64,000 nt of DNA. It comes from Acidobacteriota bacterium. GTDB lineage: Bacteria > Acidobacteriota > JAAYUB01. A program made the position numbers and the translations under genes. The notes beneath the pieces are model-generated. The model was not told the DNA's origin. It made no database searches and saw only the letters and a list, made by a program, of their open reading frames with translations. The number at the start of each line of letters is the position of its first letter. The first letter of the stretch is position 1. Shown in pieces: positions 8,801-15,725 of the stretch. The stretch is from NCBI GenBank assembly GCA_029565065.1, contig JAKQOW010000017.1:124001-188000 (forward strand). The letters are read 5' to 3'.

Positions 8801-10271
8801 CGTCCACCGCCAGCCGCGGCTGCAGCTCCCGGAGCCGCGTGCCGGCCCAGCGGCCGGCCAGCATGGCCACGACGCGGTCGAAGTCCTGCCGCTCCAGGCC
8901 GTGGTAAGCGGCACAGCACCGGACCTCGGCGAAGAGTTCGTCCAGCGGGCGGGCGCCGTCCACGGTCATGGCCAGGATCACCTGGGCGAGCACGTCCAGC
9001 CCGCCGGGTCGAGGGACGATAGGCTCGATGGCGCCCTCGGCCACCGCTCGGGCCGTGGCCGCCGCGTGGACAAGCGCCGGCGGGTGCAGCGGCAGGAACC
9101 GGCCGCATGACGTTCGGCCCACGCCGTGGCCGGCTCGGCCGATGCGCTGCACCGCCGAGGTCACGGAGTAGGGCGGCTGGACCAGGACGACGGCCTCGAC
9201 GCTGCCGATGTCGATGCCGAGTTCCAGCGAGGAGGTGGCCACGATGGCGGCCAGCTCGCCCCGCTTGAAGCGCGCCTCCACCGCGGCGCGGATCTCGCGG
9301 GCCAGCGCCCCGTGGTGGGAGTAGGCCACGTCGCGGCCGGCCGACTCGTTGATGGAACGGGTGAGTCGTTCCACGAGCCGGCGGCTGTTGGCGAAGAACA
9401 GGGTGGTGCGGTGGCGGTCGATCTCGCCGCGGCACCGCTCCGCCACCTGCAGCCACCAGTGGGCCGGCGGCTCGCCCGGCGCCGGCGCGGGCGGAGCGTC
9501 CACCCGCAGGTCGTAGCGCCTGGCGCCGGGCGCGTCCACGTGCTCCACCGCCCGCGCCTCATAGAGGGATTCGGGGGACTCGGCCACGAGGCGGTAACCG
9601 CCCATGAACGCGGCCACCGCCGCCGCCGGCCGCACCGTGGCCGACAGCGCCACGCGCTGGAACTCGCCGCCGAGCAGTGCCAGCTGCTCCACTGCGGTCA
9701 TTAAAAATAGGCCGCGCTTCTCGCCGGCGACGGCGTGGATTTCGTCCAGGATGACGGTGGCCGTACCCTGCAGGGCGCGCCGGCCCGAGGCCGACAACAG
9801 GAGGATGTTCAGGCTCTCGGGCGTGGTGATGAGGATCTCGGGTGGGCGGCGGAGGATCCGGCGGCGCTCGCCGGGATCGGTGTCGCCGGTGCGCACCGCC
9901 ACGCGGATCTCGGGGAAGGGGACGTCCCGCGCGGCGAACAGCTCCCGCAGCTCCGCCAGCGGCCGCTCCAAATTCTGCCGGATGTCGTTGCCCAGCGCCT
10001 TGAGGGGCGACACGTACAGTACGCGAGCTTCGGCGGGGGATACGACGCCCGCGGCGAAGCGGTTGAGCGCCCACAGGAATGCCGCCAGTGTCTTGCCGCT
10101 GCCGGTGGGCGCGGTGAGGAGCACGTGCCGCCCGGCGGCGATGGCGGGCCAGGCGAGCGCCTGCGCCGCTGTGGGCTGGCCGAGGCGGGTGCGGAACCAT
10201 TCCGCCACCAGCGGGTGGAAGGCGGCCAGCGGATCGGGTGCGGCGGCGGGCGGTGGGGACGACTCGGTCAT
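5877..10271 (-). CDS. lhr: Large Lhr-type ATP-dependent helicase
   Basis: The protein has 1464 residues, typical of full-length bacterial Lhr. Helicase superfamily 2 motifs are in order: Walker A 'APTGSGKTLAAF' (Lys60), 'PLKALGNDIRQNL', 'TTPESLNILLLS', the box 'VILDEIHAVAGEKRG', motif III 'LSATV', then in the second RecA domain 'ATSSLELGIDIG' and 'QRIGRAGHGVG'. The remainder matches the winged-helix and long C-terminal region of Lhr. Lhr is a 3'-5' translocating helicase that unwinds DNA and RNA:DNA hybrids, and is induced by DNA damage in mycobacteria. It is a cytoplasmic single-gene unit here. Its promoter abuts the periodic repeat element at 10335. Confidence 0.95.
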   Translation of the reverse strand: MTESSPPPAAAPDPLAAFHPLVAEWFRTRLGQPTAAQALAWPAIAAGRHVLLTAPTGSGKTLAAFLWALNRFAAGVVSPAEARVLYVSPLKALGNDIRQNLERPLAELRELFAARDVPFPEIRVAVRTGDTDPGERRRILRRPPEILITTPESLNILLLSASGRRALQGTATVILDEIHAVAGEKRGLFLMTAVEQLALLGGEFQRVALSATVRPAAAVAAFMGGYRLVAESPESLYEARAVEHVDAPGARRYDLRVDAPPAPAPGEPPAHWWLQVAERCRGEIDRHRTTLFFANSRRLVERLTRSINESAGRDVAYSHHGALAREIRAAVEARFKRGELAAIVATSSLELGIDIGSVEAVVLVQPPYSVTSAVQRIGRAGHGVGRTSCGRFLPLHPPALVHAAATARAVAEGAIEPIVPRPGGLDVLAQVILAMTVDGARPLDELFAEVRCCAAYHGLERQDFDRVVAMLAGRWAGTRLRELQPRLAVDADGRARARPHVRGLLLLSGGVIPDRGYFTLRAADTKAAVGQLDEEFVWERSLGDAFPLGNQIWRITRITANEVEAVPGGRGHSLVPFWRAEEQGRTWSLAERIGGLLETADGRLDDPDFPGELAARYHLTPEAAGALGDYLRRQREAAGAPLPHRHHLLAESCPDPVHPERRRRLLLHTGWGGRVNRPFALAAAAACAEHLGRAVPYFVSDDCVLLEAPPEVTVARLLEWVTPATVRDLVRARLGATGYFGARFRECAGRALLLRRAGFRRRTPLWLHRLRAKELLAAVGDDPEFPILAEAWRECLATDFDLDALERLLAELGSGAIRVTEVATCAPSPFAAAVLWRQTGTYMYGDDAPEAPVELPSDANVLDALARDPAARPRLPGELLDAFQAKLHRLTPGYAPGTAEELAFWVGERRAIPEAEWAALFVAAARDADADTAILEAELAGRVVPLAGPAGTAVRVSATEADHVTHALAGDEIELAAFLREWLAFYGPVSPQQIGEALGVPMERVATAVARLLADGHLAAGPFREPPAEDPDAVCDRRNLDMLLRLRRHEARPAAPLRPLAELPLFLAVHQGLLADDDGPDALRARLDALMGWSARVELWETEILPARLAGYRPEWLDALMAGEGPAWFGDGAERLAFSFEDQLALFARPDAAGPAADPATAQLAAFFRGNRGRFRLDDLIAETGLSSETATRSLWQLAWAGVLTNDAFAAVRRGLEHRFEAESVAALAGRGRRTGLARWRTSQPWTGHWRSLPAAAEAVDALDRLEGAKERVRLLLRRYGVVFRELLAGERPELRWGAVFPALRLMELSGEVVAGRFFDGVPGIQFAAPAAARTLAAPLPADAVYWLCAADPASPCGLALPGLTPALPARLPSSHLVFRGSDVVLVSRRLGEELAIAVPPDDPVLPRALAMFPAWTRRSARPPARVRVAEINGAPAVAGAYAEALRAVGFRRDGRDLLLERQV

Positions 10272-10304
10272 GGCGACGATGCGGTCTCCCGGTCTTTGCC
10301 GGAG

Positions 10305-10313
10305 ATTATATCA
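10305..10313 (-). promoter_or_regulatory. Extended -10 promoter for lhr
   Basis: On the minus strand the sequence TGATATAAT carries a perfect TATAAT (10305-10310) with the upstream TGn of an extended -10 element, about 35 bases before the lhr start. No good -35 is visible. The expected -35 position (10328-10333) lies directly beside the repeat element. Confidence 0.5.
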
Positions 10314-10334
10314 CCCGCGGCGCCGGTGAGGCAG

Positions 10335-10809
10335 AATCACCACGGAGGCACGAAGAACACGAAGAGAGCATTCCATTTGCCATTGATCATTTTTTATTTT
10401 GTCAGTTTTCATTTCAGATTCGGTGAATGGGAGGAGATTAATGGTTATTGTTGATTGTTTATATCTTTTTGGTTATGTGGAGCCGAGCCGGATTGTGCTG
10501 GGACCTGGGTGCTGGGACCTGGGGGCTGGGACCTGGGGGCTGGGTCCTGGGTGCTGGGACCTGGGGGCTGGGACCTGGGACCTGGGTGCTGGGACCTGGG
10601 ACCTGGAACCTGGAACCTGAGGCCTGGGATCCGGGACTCGGGGCCGAGGTCCAGGATCTAAAACCTAGCTCCCAGAACCAAGAACCGAGAACCAAGAAGC
10701 AAGAACCGAGAACCCAGAACCCAGAACCGAGGTCCTAGGTCCGATGTCCGACGTCCGATGACCGACGTCCAACATCTTCCTTTGTGTCCTTTGTATCTTC
10801 GTGGTGATT
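10335..10809. repeat. Periodic 7-nt repeat element bounded by 34-nt inverted repeats
   Basis: The left arm (10335-10368) and the right arm (10776-10809, inverted) begin with identical AATCACCACG and match at 26 of 34 positions. Inside, 10498-10770 is exactly 39 consecutive heptamers with no phase slip. The units drift from CTGGGAC/CTGGGTG/CTGGGGG through CTGGAAC to CAGAACC/GAGAACC/AAGAACC and then GATGTCC/GACGTCC. The AT-rich part 10373-10425 also shows 7-nt periodicity (TTCCATT, TGCCATT, GATCATT). The block fills the whole space between the divergently oriented promoter of lhr and the 3' end of the radical SAM gene. I see no open frame in it that is not simply a product of the period. Confidence 0.9.
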
Positions 10810-10827
10810 AACGGCCGAAAAGTATGT

Positions 10828-11862
10828 TCAGTCGTCTTCTGCGAGCGGGCACTGGGGGTCGTCGGCGAGGTAGTCGCCGGTGAGCGCATAGGCCAAGGCC
10901 CGGCACCCGGCGCAGTCGGCCACGCCGCAGTAGCCGCACCGCAGGCCGCTGAGCCGCGGGCGCAGGGCGCCCATGGAAAAGCGCGCCAGCCGGGGGAGGA
11001 TGTCGGCGAAGGGTTCCGCCACGGCGTTGCCCAGCGGCACCGGCAGCCGGCGGCACGGATAGACGTCCCCGTCCGGCATTAGCGCCATGGACTCGTCGCC
11101 CAGATTGCAGAGCGCGCCGCGGAGCGGATCCGTCTCACCGGGCGCCAGCCCCAGCCAGAAGGCGCGGTACGGCAGCAGGTCTTCAGGTTCAGCCTCGAGC
11201 CCGGCCGCGGCGGCGATGGCCGCCACGGCGCCGCGCCAGTCGGCGGCGGTGAGCACCTCGGCGGCGAGCCGGCGGCCGCGGCCCAGGGGGACGAAGCGTT
11301 CGAAGATGATGCCGTGGAGGCCCGCGCCGCGCGCCCACCGCACGGCCTCGGCGATGCGGCCGGCGTTGTATCGCGCCAGGGTGAGCATGACCACCAGCAG
11401 CTTGCCGGTGCGCCGGAAGCGCTCCAGGTTGGCGGTGACGCGGTCGAAGTTGCCGCGCCCGCGCACGGCGTCGTTGGCCGCCGCGTCGGCGGCCTCCAGC
11501 GAGATCTTCAGCGCGCCGATTCGGGGGGAGGCGGCGATGAGCGCCAGGGTGTCGTCGTCGGCCACGGTGCCGTTGGTGATGATGTGCGCCTCGGCCAGAT
11601 TGGCGAAGCCGTGCAGATGCGCCACCAGATCGAAAAATCCGGGCAGGAGCAGCGGCTCGCCCCCTGTAAGGTTCACCGACACCGGCCGCGGCGCCAGCGC
11701 GCCGAACACGCGGTCGGCCAGGCGGCGGAGCGCCGCCGGCGCCAGTTCGCGGCTCCCGTCGAACGCGTCCTGGTAGCAGTGGGTGCAGCGCAGGTTGCAC
11801 CGGTCGGTGAGGTGCCACTGGAAACCGAAGAGCGGAGCGTTGTTGGGTTGCTGGTCGTTCAT
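10828..11862 (-). CDS. Radical SAM/SPASM domain protein
   Basis: The protein has 344 residues. The radical SAM cluster motif CxxxCxxC is Cys22, Cys26, Cys29 in 'DRCNLRCTHCYQ', followed by the 'LTGGEPLL' and 'ITNGT' motifs of the SAM barrel. The C-terminus has a SPASM-like set of Cys ('YPCRRLP', 'LRCGYCGVADCAGCRA', 'DPQCP') that binds auxiliary Fe-S clusters. Such enzymes modify ribosomal peptides or mature sulfatases and cofactors. The opening 'FGFQWHLTDRCN' reminds me of peptide maturases, but no precursor peptide or recognition-domain gene is evident next to it. The substrate is unknown. A TATAAT stands 28 bases upstream of the start, leaving a very short leader without a clear ribosome site. 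Confidence 0.85.
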   Translation of the reverse strand: MNDQQPNNAPLFGFQWHLTDRCNLRCTHCYQDAFDGSRELAPAALRRLADRVFGALAPRPVSVNLTGGEPLLLPGFFDLVAHLHGFANLAEAHIITNGTVADDDTLALIAASPRIGALKISLEAADAAANDAVRGRGNFDRVTANLERFRRTGKLLVVMLTLARYNAGRIAEAVRWARGAGLHGIIFERFVPLGRGRRLAAEVLTAADWRGAVAAIAAAAGLEAEPEDLLPYRAFWLGLAPGETDPLRGALCNLGDESMALMPDGDVYPCRRLPVPLGNAVAEPFADILPRLARFSMGALRPRLSGLRCGYCGVADCAGCRALAYALTGDYLADDPQCPLAEDD

Positions 11863-11889
11863 GGTTCTGGGGCGTCGGGACGCCGGGCG

Positions 11890-11895
11890 ATTATA
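11890..11895 (-). promoter_or_regulatory. -10 box upstream of the radical SAM gene
   Basis: A perfect TATAAT on the minus strand lies 28 bases before the ATG. The -35 region (GCGACC) is poor. Transcription would begin only about 20 bases upstream of the start codon. Confidence 0.5.
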
Positions 11896-11953
11896 CCATC
11901 GGTCGGGGAGAAGGTCGCAGCGGGGTGGGTGGACATCATTCCGCGATCGTCAT

Positions 11954-12138
11954 TCATTTGTCATTCGTTAATTGGTTATCGGCCATTGCTTATTTGTGAT
12001 CGGCTATTTGGAGTCCTGATCCGCCAGCGTGAACCTCGAGCCTCGAGCCTCGAGCCTCGATTACGATTACGATTACGATCACGATTACGAATTACGATTA
12101 CGAGCACGAACCTTCAACCCTCAACTCTCAACCCTCAA
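11954..12138. repeat. Mixed heptamer and hexamer repeat patch
   Basis: Eight AT-rich heptamers with fixed A at position 4 (TCATTTG, TCATTCG, TTAATTG, GTTATCG, GCCATTG and others) occupy 11954-12009. Heptamers GAACCTC and three GAGCCTC occupy 12031-12058. Hexamers GATTAC/GATCAC/GAGCAC with one 7-nt unit occupy 12059-12107. Heptamers CCTTCAA, CCCTCAA, CTCTCAA, CCCTCAA occupy 12111-12138. It fills the space between the divergent radical SAM and reductase genes. Confidence 0.85.
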
Positions 12139-12229
12139 CGATTGGGAACGAGCCCCGAATTCCGGCAACTTTTCCCCCCGCTCCACTCGTATACGTCACC
12201 GTCATTATTCCGAATCATTGGAGCGCAAC

Positions 12230-13540
12230 ATGGGGAATCAGGAAGGATTGGATCGGCGCCGGTTCATCCAGGGCGGCGTGGCCGGAGTGGTGAGCGCGGG
12301 GCTCCTGCCGGCCGGCGGACTGCTGGCGGCGGAGGAAGCGCCGGCGGCGGCCGCGGATCCGAAGATCCGGGAGTACCGGACGCTGGGCCGCACGGGGTTC
12401 AAGGTGTCGGACATCAGCCTGGGCTACTGCAACGCCGAGGCGGTGATCAAGATGATGCTGGCGGGGGGGCTGAACTACATCGACACCGCCGAGAGTTACA
12501 AGAACCAGCCGGCTGTGGGCAAGGCCATCCAGGGCCGGGACCGGAAAACAGTGTTCATCACCTCCAAGCTGGAGATCAAGAAGGAGGACACCGTCGAGGG
12601 GCTCACCGACCGGTTCCGCAAGTGCCTCGAGGAGCTGCAGACCGAGTACATCGATTGCATGATGAACCACATGCCGGAGGAGGTCGAGCTGGTCCGGCAC
12701 GAGGCGTTCCACGCCGTGATGGCCAAGATGAAGGCGGACGGCAAACTCCGCTTCGTCGGCATCGCCAACCACGGCGTCAGCTGGGCCGAGGATCCGAAAA
12801 CGCCCATGGAAACCATCCTCGGCACGGCGGCCGAGGACGGCCGCTACGACGTCATGCTGCTCGCGTACAACTTTCTCGCCCGCGAGGCCGGCGAGAAGGT
12901 GCTGCGGCTCTGCGCCGAAAAGAACATCGGCACCACGCTGATGAAGACGGACCCGGTGGGCAAGTACTACATGCTGAAGGAGCGGGTGGACAAGCTCGTG
13001 GCCGAGGGGAAGGAAGTACCCGATTTTTACAAGAAGTACCTGGAGCGCCTCCAGAAGGACCTGGAGAACGCCCAAGCGTTCATCAAGGAGCACAGCCTGA
13101 CCAACCCGGCCGAGATCCGCGCCGCGGCCATCCGGTGGGCCCTGGCCAATCCCCACGTGAACGCCGTTTGCTGCAGCGCCCAGAACTTCGACCAGGCGGC
13201 CGCATTCATGGAGCTGTCAGGCACCAAGCTGACCCGGCGCGAGTCGCGCCAGCTCCAGGCGTATGCCGACGGCTTCGGCCGCTACTACTGCCGACACGCC
13301 TGCGGAGCCTGCGAGGCCAGTTGCCCGAAGGGCGTGCCCGTCAACACCATCATGCGCTACCACCACTATTACGAAGCGCACGGGCGGGAGAAGCTGGCCA
13401 TGCAGCAGTACGCCCGCCTCACCACGGCCAGGGCGGACGTCTGCACCCACTGCGAGGGTCACTGCGAGCGGAGCTGTCCCCACGGCGTGGCCATCCAGGG
13501 CTTGCTGACGCTGGCGCACCAGCGTCTGTCTTTAGCGTGA
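12230..13540 (+). CDS. Tat-exported aldo/keto reductase with C-terminal Fe-S motifs
   Basis: The protein has 436 residues. The ATG at 12230 follows TTGGAG. The N-terminus carries a twin-arginine signal ('LDRRRFIQGG' then 'VVSAGLLPAGGLLA'). The aldo/keto reductase barrel follows: 'YRTLGRTGFKVSDISLG', and the catalytic tetrad is readable as Asp and Tyr in 'YIDTAESY', Lys in 'ITSKLEI' and His in 'MMNHMPEE'. The C-terminus adds two Cys clusters ending in CP ('CRHACGACEASCPKG' and 'CTHCEGHCERSCPHG'), which suggests two [4Fe-4S] clusters. Together this indicates a folded, cofactor-loaded redox enzyme exported to the periplasm. The substrate is unknown. Confidence 0.9.
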   Translation: MGNQEGLDRRRFIQGGVAGVVSAGLLPAGGLLAAEEAPAAAADPKIREYRTLGRTGFKVSDISLGYCNAEAVIKMMLAGGLNYIDTAESYKNQPAVGKAIQGRDRKTVFITSKLEIKKEDTVEGLTDRFRKCLEELQTEYIDCMMNHMPEEVELVRHEAFHAVMAKMKADGKLRFVGIANHGVSWAEDPKTPMETILGTAAEDGRYDVMLLAYNFLAREAGEKVLRLCAEKNIGTTLMKTDPVGKYYMLKERVDKLVAEGKEVPDFYKKYLERLQKDLENAQAFIKEHSLTNPAEIRAAAIRWALANPHVNAVCCSAQNFDQAAAFMELSGTKLTRRESRQLQAYADGFGRYYCRHACGACEASCPKGVPVNTIMRYHHYYEAHGREKLAMQQYARLTTARADVCTHCEGHCERSCPHGVAIQGLLTLAHQRLSLA

Positions 13541-13572
13541 GCCAAGCCGGGCGGACCGTCTGACGAAAAAGT

Positions 13573-13612
13573 GAGTGGGTGAATCGGTGAGTCGTTGAAT
13601 CGGGAGACGGGA
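13573..13612. repeat. Octamer repeat patch
   Basis: Units GAGTGGGT, GAATCGGT, GAGTCGTT, GAATCGGG, AGACGGGA follow one another with an 8-nt period, 32 bases after the reductase stop codon. The remaining intergenic sequence to 13748 shows nothing else convincing. Confidence 0.65.
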
Positions 13613-13748
13613 AACCTCAACTCGCGGTCATCACCCCTCAACGATCAACCGGCGGCAAACCTGTGCATCGGGGACTTGTAAACCATCAAACCCGATCAAG
13701 CAAGCGACGGGTGCCGGTGCTAGCCCCAAGCCTCCGGTCTCGAGTCGC

Positions 13749-14156
13749 TCATTTGCCCTTCTGGTATTCCGCCTCCACCGTGATGGCGATGCCGCCGCGG
13801 ACGGCGAACTCGCCGCGGACCACGCACCACCGGGGCGCCAGCGCCTTCACCAGGTCGTCGAGGATCGTGTTGGTCACGTGCTCGTGGAAGACGCCCTCGT
13901 TGCGGAACGATTCGAGGTAGAGCTTGAGCGACTTGGACTCCACGATCTTCCGGTCGGGCACGTACTCGATGGTCAGGCTGGCGAAGTCGGGCTGGCCGGT
14001 GACGGGGCAGACGCAGGTGAACTCGTCGGTTTCGAGGCTTACCGTGTAGTCCCGCCCCGGATGCCGATTGGGAAAGGTCTCCAGCTTGCGGCTTGGTTTG
14101 GCCGGGTGGCCCAGAATGGTCAGACCGCGTTCCTTGGACGTTTTCTTGGTGGCCAT
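13749..14156 (-). CDS. queF: NADPH-dependent preQ0 reductase (type I QueF)
   Basis: The protein has 135 residues, the short unimodular form. It reduces the nitrile of 7-cyano-7-deazaguanine to preQ1 in queuosine biosynthesis. The catalytic Cys50 lies in '[10 protein letters not shown]'. The NADPH-binding family signature '[21 protein letters not shown]' is intact, including the Glu/His that position the substrate. The start ATG has GGAGG ten bases upstream. No other que gene is in the window. I looked for a preQ1 riboswitch in the leader and saw none. Confidence 0.95.
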   Translation of the reverse strand: MATKKTSKERGLTILGHPAKPSRKLETFPNRHPGRDYTVSLETDEFTCVCPVTGQPDFASLTIEYVPDRKIVESKSLKLYLESFRNEGVFHEHVTNTILDDLVKALAPRWCVVRGEFAVRGGIAITVEAEYQKGK

Positions 14157-14189
14157 ACGCGCCTCCTCATGGGGGAGAGTTCGCTGTCA

Positions 14190-14218
14190 CTGTAACGTCC
14201 GGTCGATGGGGCCGTCAA
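14190..14218 (-). promoter_or_regulatory. Promoter for queF
   Basis: On the minus strand TTGACG (14213-14218) and TTACAG (14190-14195) are 17 bases apart. The resulting transcript would have a leader of about 25-30 bases before the queF start. Confidence 0.55.
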
Positions 14219-14326
14219 TCGGATTTTCTGAGACAACCCGCCGGAAGAAGCATCAAATACAGCATTCCGTGGAGATGAGATCGCAGGCCGCCCGGCCTTG
14301 TAATCTGCATGGTAGAGTGTGCGTCC

Positions 14327-15658
14327 ATGGCCAAACCAACCACTCACTCGCTGGCAAGCCGTGTGCATCGGATGCTGTTTCGGCGCCTGCTGGTCGCCGG
14401 CCTGGTGATCTCCGCCGGGCTGGGCCTGACGGTGCTTCTCTATGAGCGGGACCGGGTGAGCGAGGCGGCGCTGGAACAGAGCCTGCACCAGGCCGAGCTC
14501 TTCACCGCCCGCTACGACCATCTCTTCGCCGATCCGGACCGCCTCGATGGGACGGCCATCCAGGCCGCCATTCGTGAGTTCTCGACATCCCGGGACCAGT
14601 CGGCCCTCGGTCAATTTGTCTACCTGGGCGTGTTCACTCCCGCCGGGCGCCTGGTCACGGAGGGTTTCAGCAACCGCGTTGCCGTCCCGGTAGCGGTTCG
14701 CCGCACAGCCGCGGCGCTGCGCGCCCAGTCGGTTCCAGCCGAGGGGAGCCGGCGCGAGATCCTGCGGATCGATGGCCGGCCCTGGCTCTGGGTGTCGTTT
14801 CCCCTGACCGGGCGCACCGGCGACCGGGTGGGTGTGGTGAAAGGCGTCTTCGCCTTCTCCGATGACACGATCGCCGATTTCCGCTGGCGCGGCCTGCGGG
14901 CCATGGCCGGCGTGATGGTCGTGGCGCTTCTGACCACGGTGGTCGTCTACCCGATCGTACGCCGCCTGACGGGGCGGGTGACCGAGTTCTCGGTCCGCCT
15001 GCTCGACGCCAATCTGGAGACCCTCGCTTTGTTGGGCAGCGCCATCGCCAAGCGGGACAGCGACACCCACGCGCACAACTACCGGGTGACCATCTATGCC
15101 GTTCGGCTGGCGGAGGCGGTCGGCGTACCGCCGCCGACCATCCGGAGCCTGATCAAGGGCTCCTTTCTGCACGACGTGGGCAAGATCGGCATCCCGGACG
15201 GCGTCCTCCTGAAACCCGGCAAGCTGGATGATGCCGAGTACGCCCTCATGAAGACCCATGTGGAGCATGGCCGCGACATCGTGAGCCGTTCCCGGTGGCT
15301 GCAGGACGCCATGGATGTGGTGTACGCCCACCACGAGCAGGTGGAGGGCCGGGGGTACCCCCGCGGCCTGGCCGGGTCGGATATCCCGGTCACGGCCCGG
15401 ATGTTCGCCATCGCCGACGTGTTCGACGCGCTGACCTCCCGCCGCCCCTACAAGGAGCCGTGGTCGTTCGAGAAGGCGATGGAGATTCTGGCCGAGGGGC
15501 GCGGCACCCATTTTGATCCCGAGCTGCTGGACACTTTCGGCCGGATTGCCCGTCCGCTGTATGACCGCTTCGGCTCTTCGGACGAGGTGCCGGACGCCGA
15601 ACTCAAGGCCATCGTCCGGACTTATTTCAACGACCAAATGGATAGTTTCGACTCCTGA
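14327..15658 (+). CDS. Membrane HD-GYP domain phosphodiesterase
   Basis: The protein has 443 residues from the ATG at 14327; an ATG at 14309 would add six residues, and neither has a strong ribosome site. A transmembrane helix near residues 20-38 and a second near 185-205 bracket a periplasmic sensor-like domain of about 140 residues. The cytoplasmic part is an HD-GYP domain: His-Asp at residues 282-283 in 'FLHDVGKIGIPDGVL', 'HVEHGRDIV', His-His-Glu at 335-337 with 'GRGYPRGL', and 'ADVFDALTSRRPY'. Such proteins hydrolyse cyclic di-GMP. The input signal is unknown. It is convergent with the DUF3052 gene. Confidence 0.9.
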   Translation: MAKPTTHSLASRVHRMLFRRLLVAGLVISAGLGLTVLLYERDRVSEAALEQSLHQAELFTARYDHLFADPDRLDGTAIQAAIREFSTSRDQSALGQFVYLGVFTPAGRLVTEGFSNRVAVPVAVRRTAAALRAQSVPAEGSRREILRIDGRPWLWVSFPLTGRTGDRVGVVKGVFAFSDDTIADFRWRGLRAMAGVMVVALLTTVVVYPIVRRLTGRVTEFSVRLLDANLETLALLGSAIAKRDSDTHAHNYRVTIYAVRLAEAVGVPPPTIRSLIKGSFLHDVGKIGIPDGVLLKPGKLDDAEYALMKTHVEHGRDIVSRSRWLQDAMDVVYAHHEQVEGRGYPRGLAGSDIPVTARMFAIADVFDALTSRRPYKEPWSFEKAMEILAEGRGTHFDPELLDTFGRIARPLYDRFGSSDEVPDAELKAIVRTYFNDQMDSFDS

Positions 15659-15725
15659 CGCCGATTGGTCCGACACCCTTCCGCCACCGCGGTGACGGGT
15701 CGCCCGCCCAATCGGGTCGGGACGG

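Noticed and set aside
10399-10738. Overlapping open frames coding Gly/Leu/Trp-rich periodic peptides
   Set aside because: They exist in several frames at once because a 7-nt period has no in-phase stop; there is no codon bias or ribosome site.
10335-10809. CRISPR array
   Set aside because: There are no 24-40 nt repeats with unique spacers and no cas genes; the step is 7 nt.
14157-14300. preQ1 riboswitch before queF
   Set aside because: The leader from the predicted promoter is only about 30 bases and lacks the small pseudoknot pattern.
15659-15725. Bidirectional terminator between the HD-GYP and DUF3052 genes
   Set aside because: CCGATTGG and CCAATCGG are about 40 bases apart with a GC-rich interior and no T run, so termination is not convincing.
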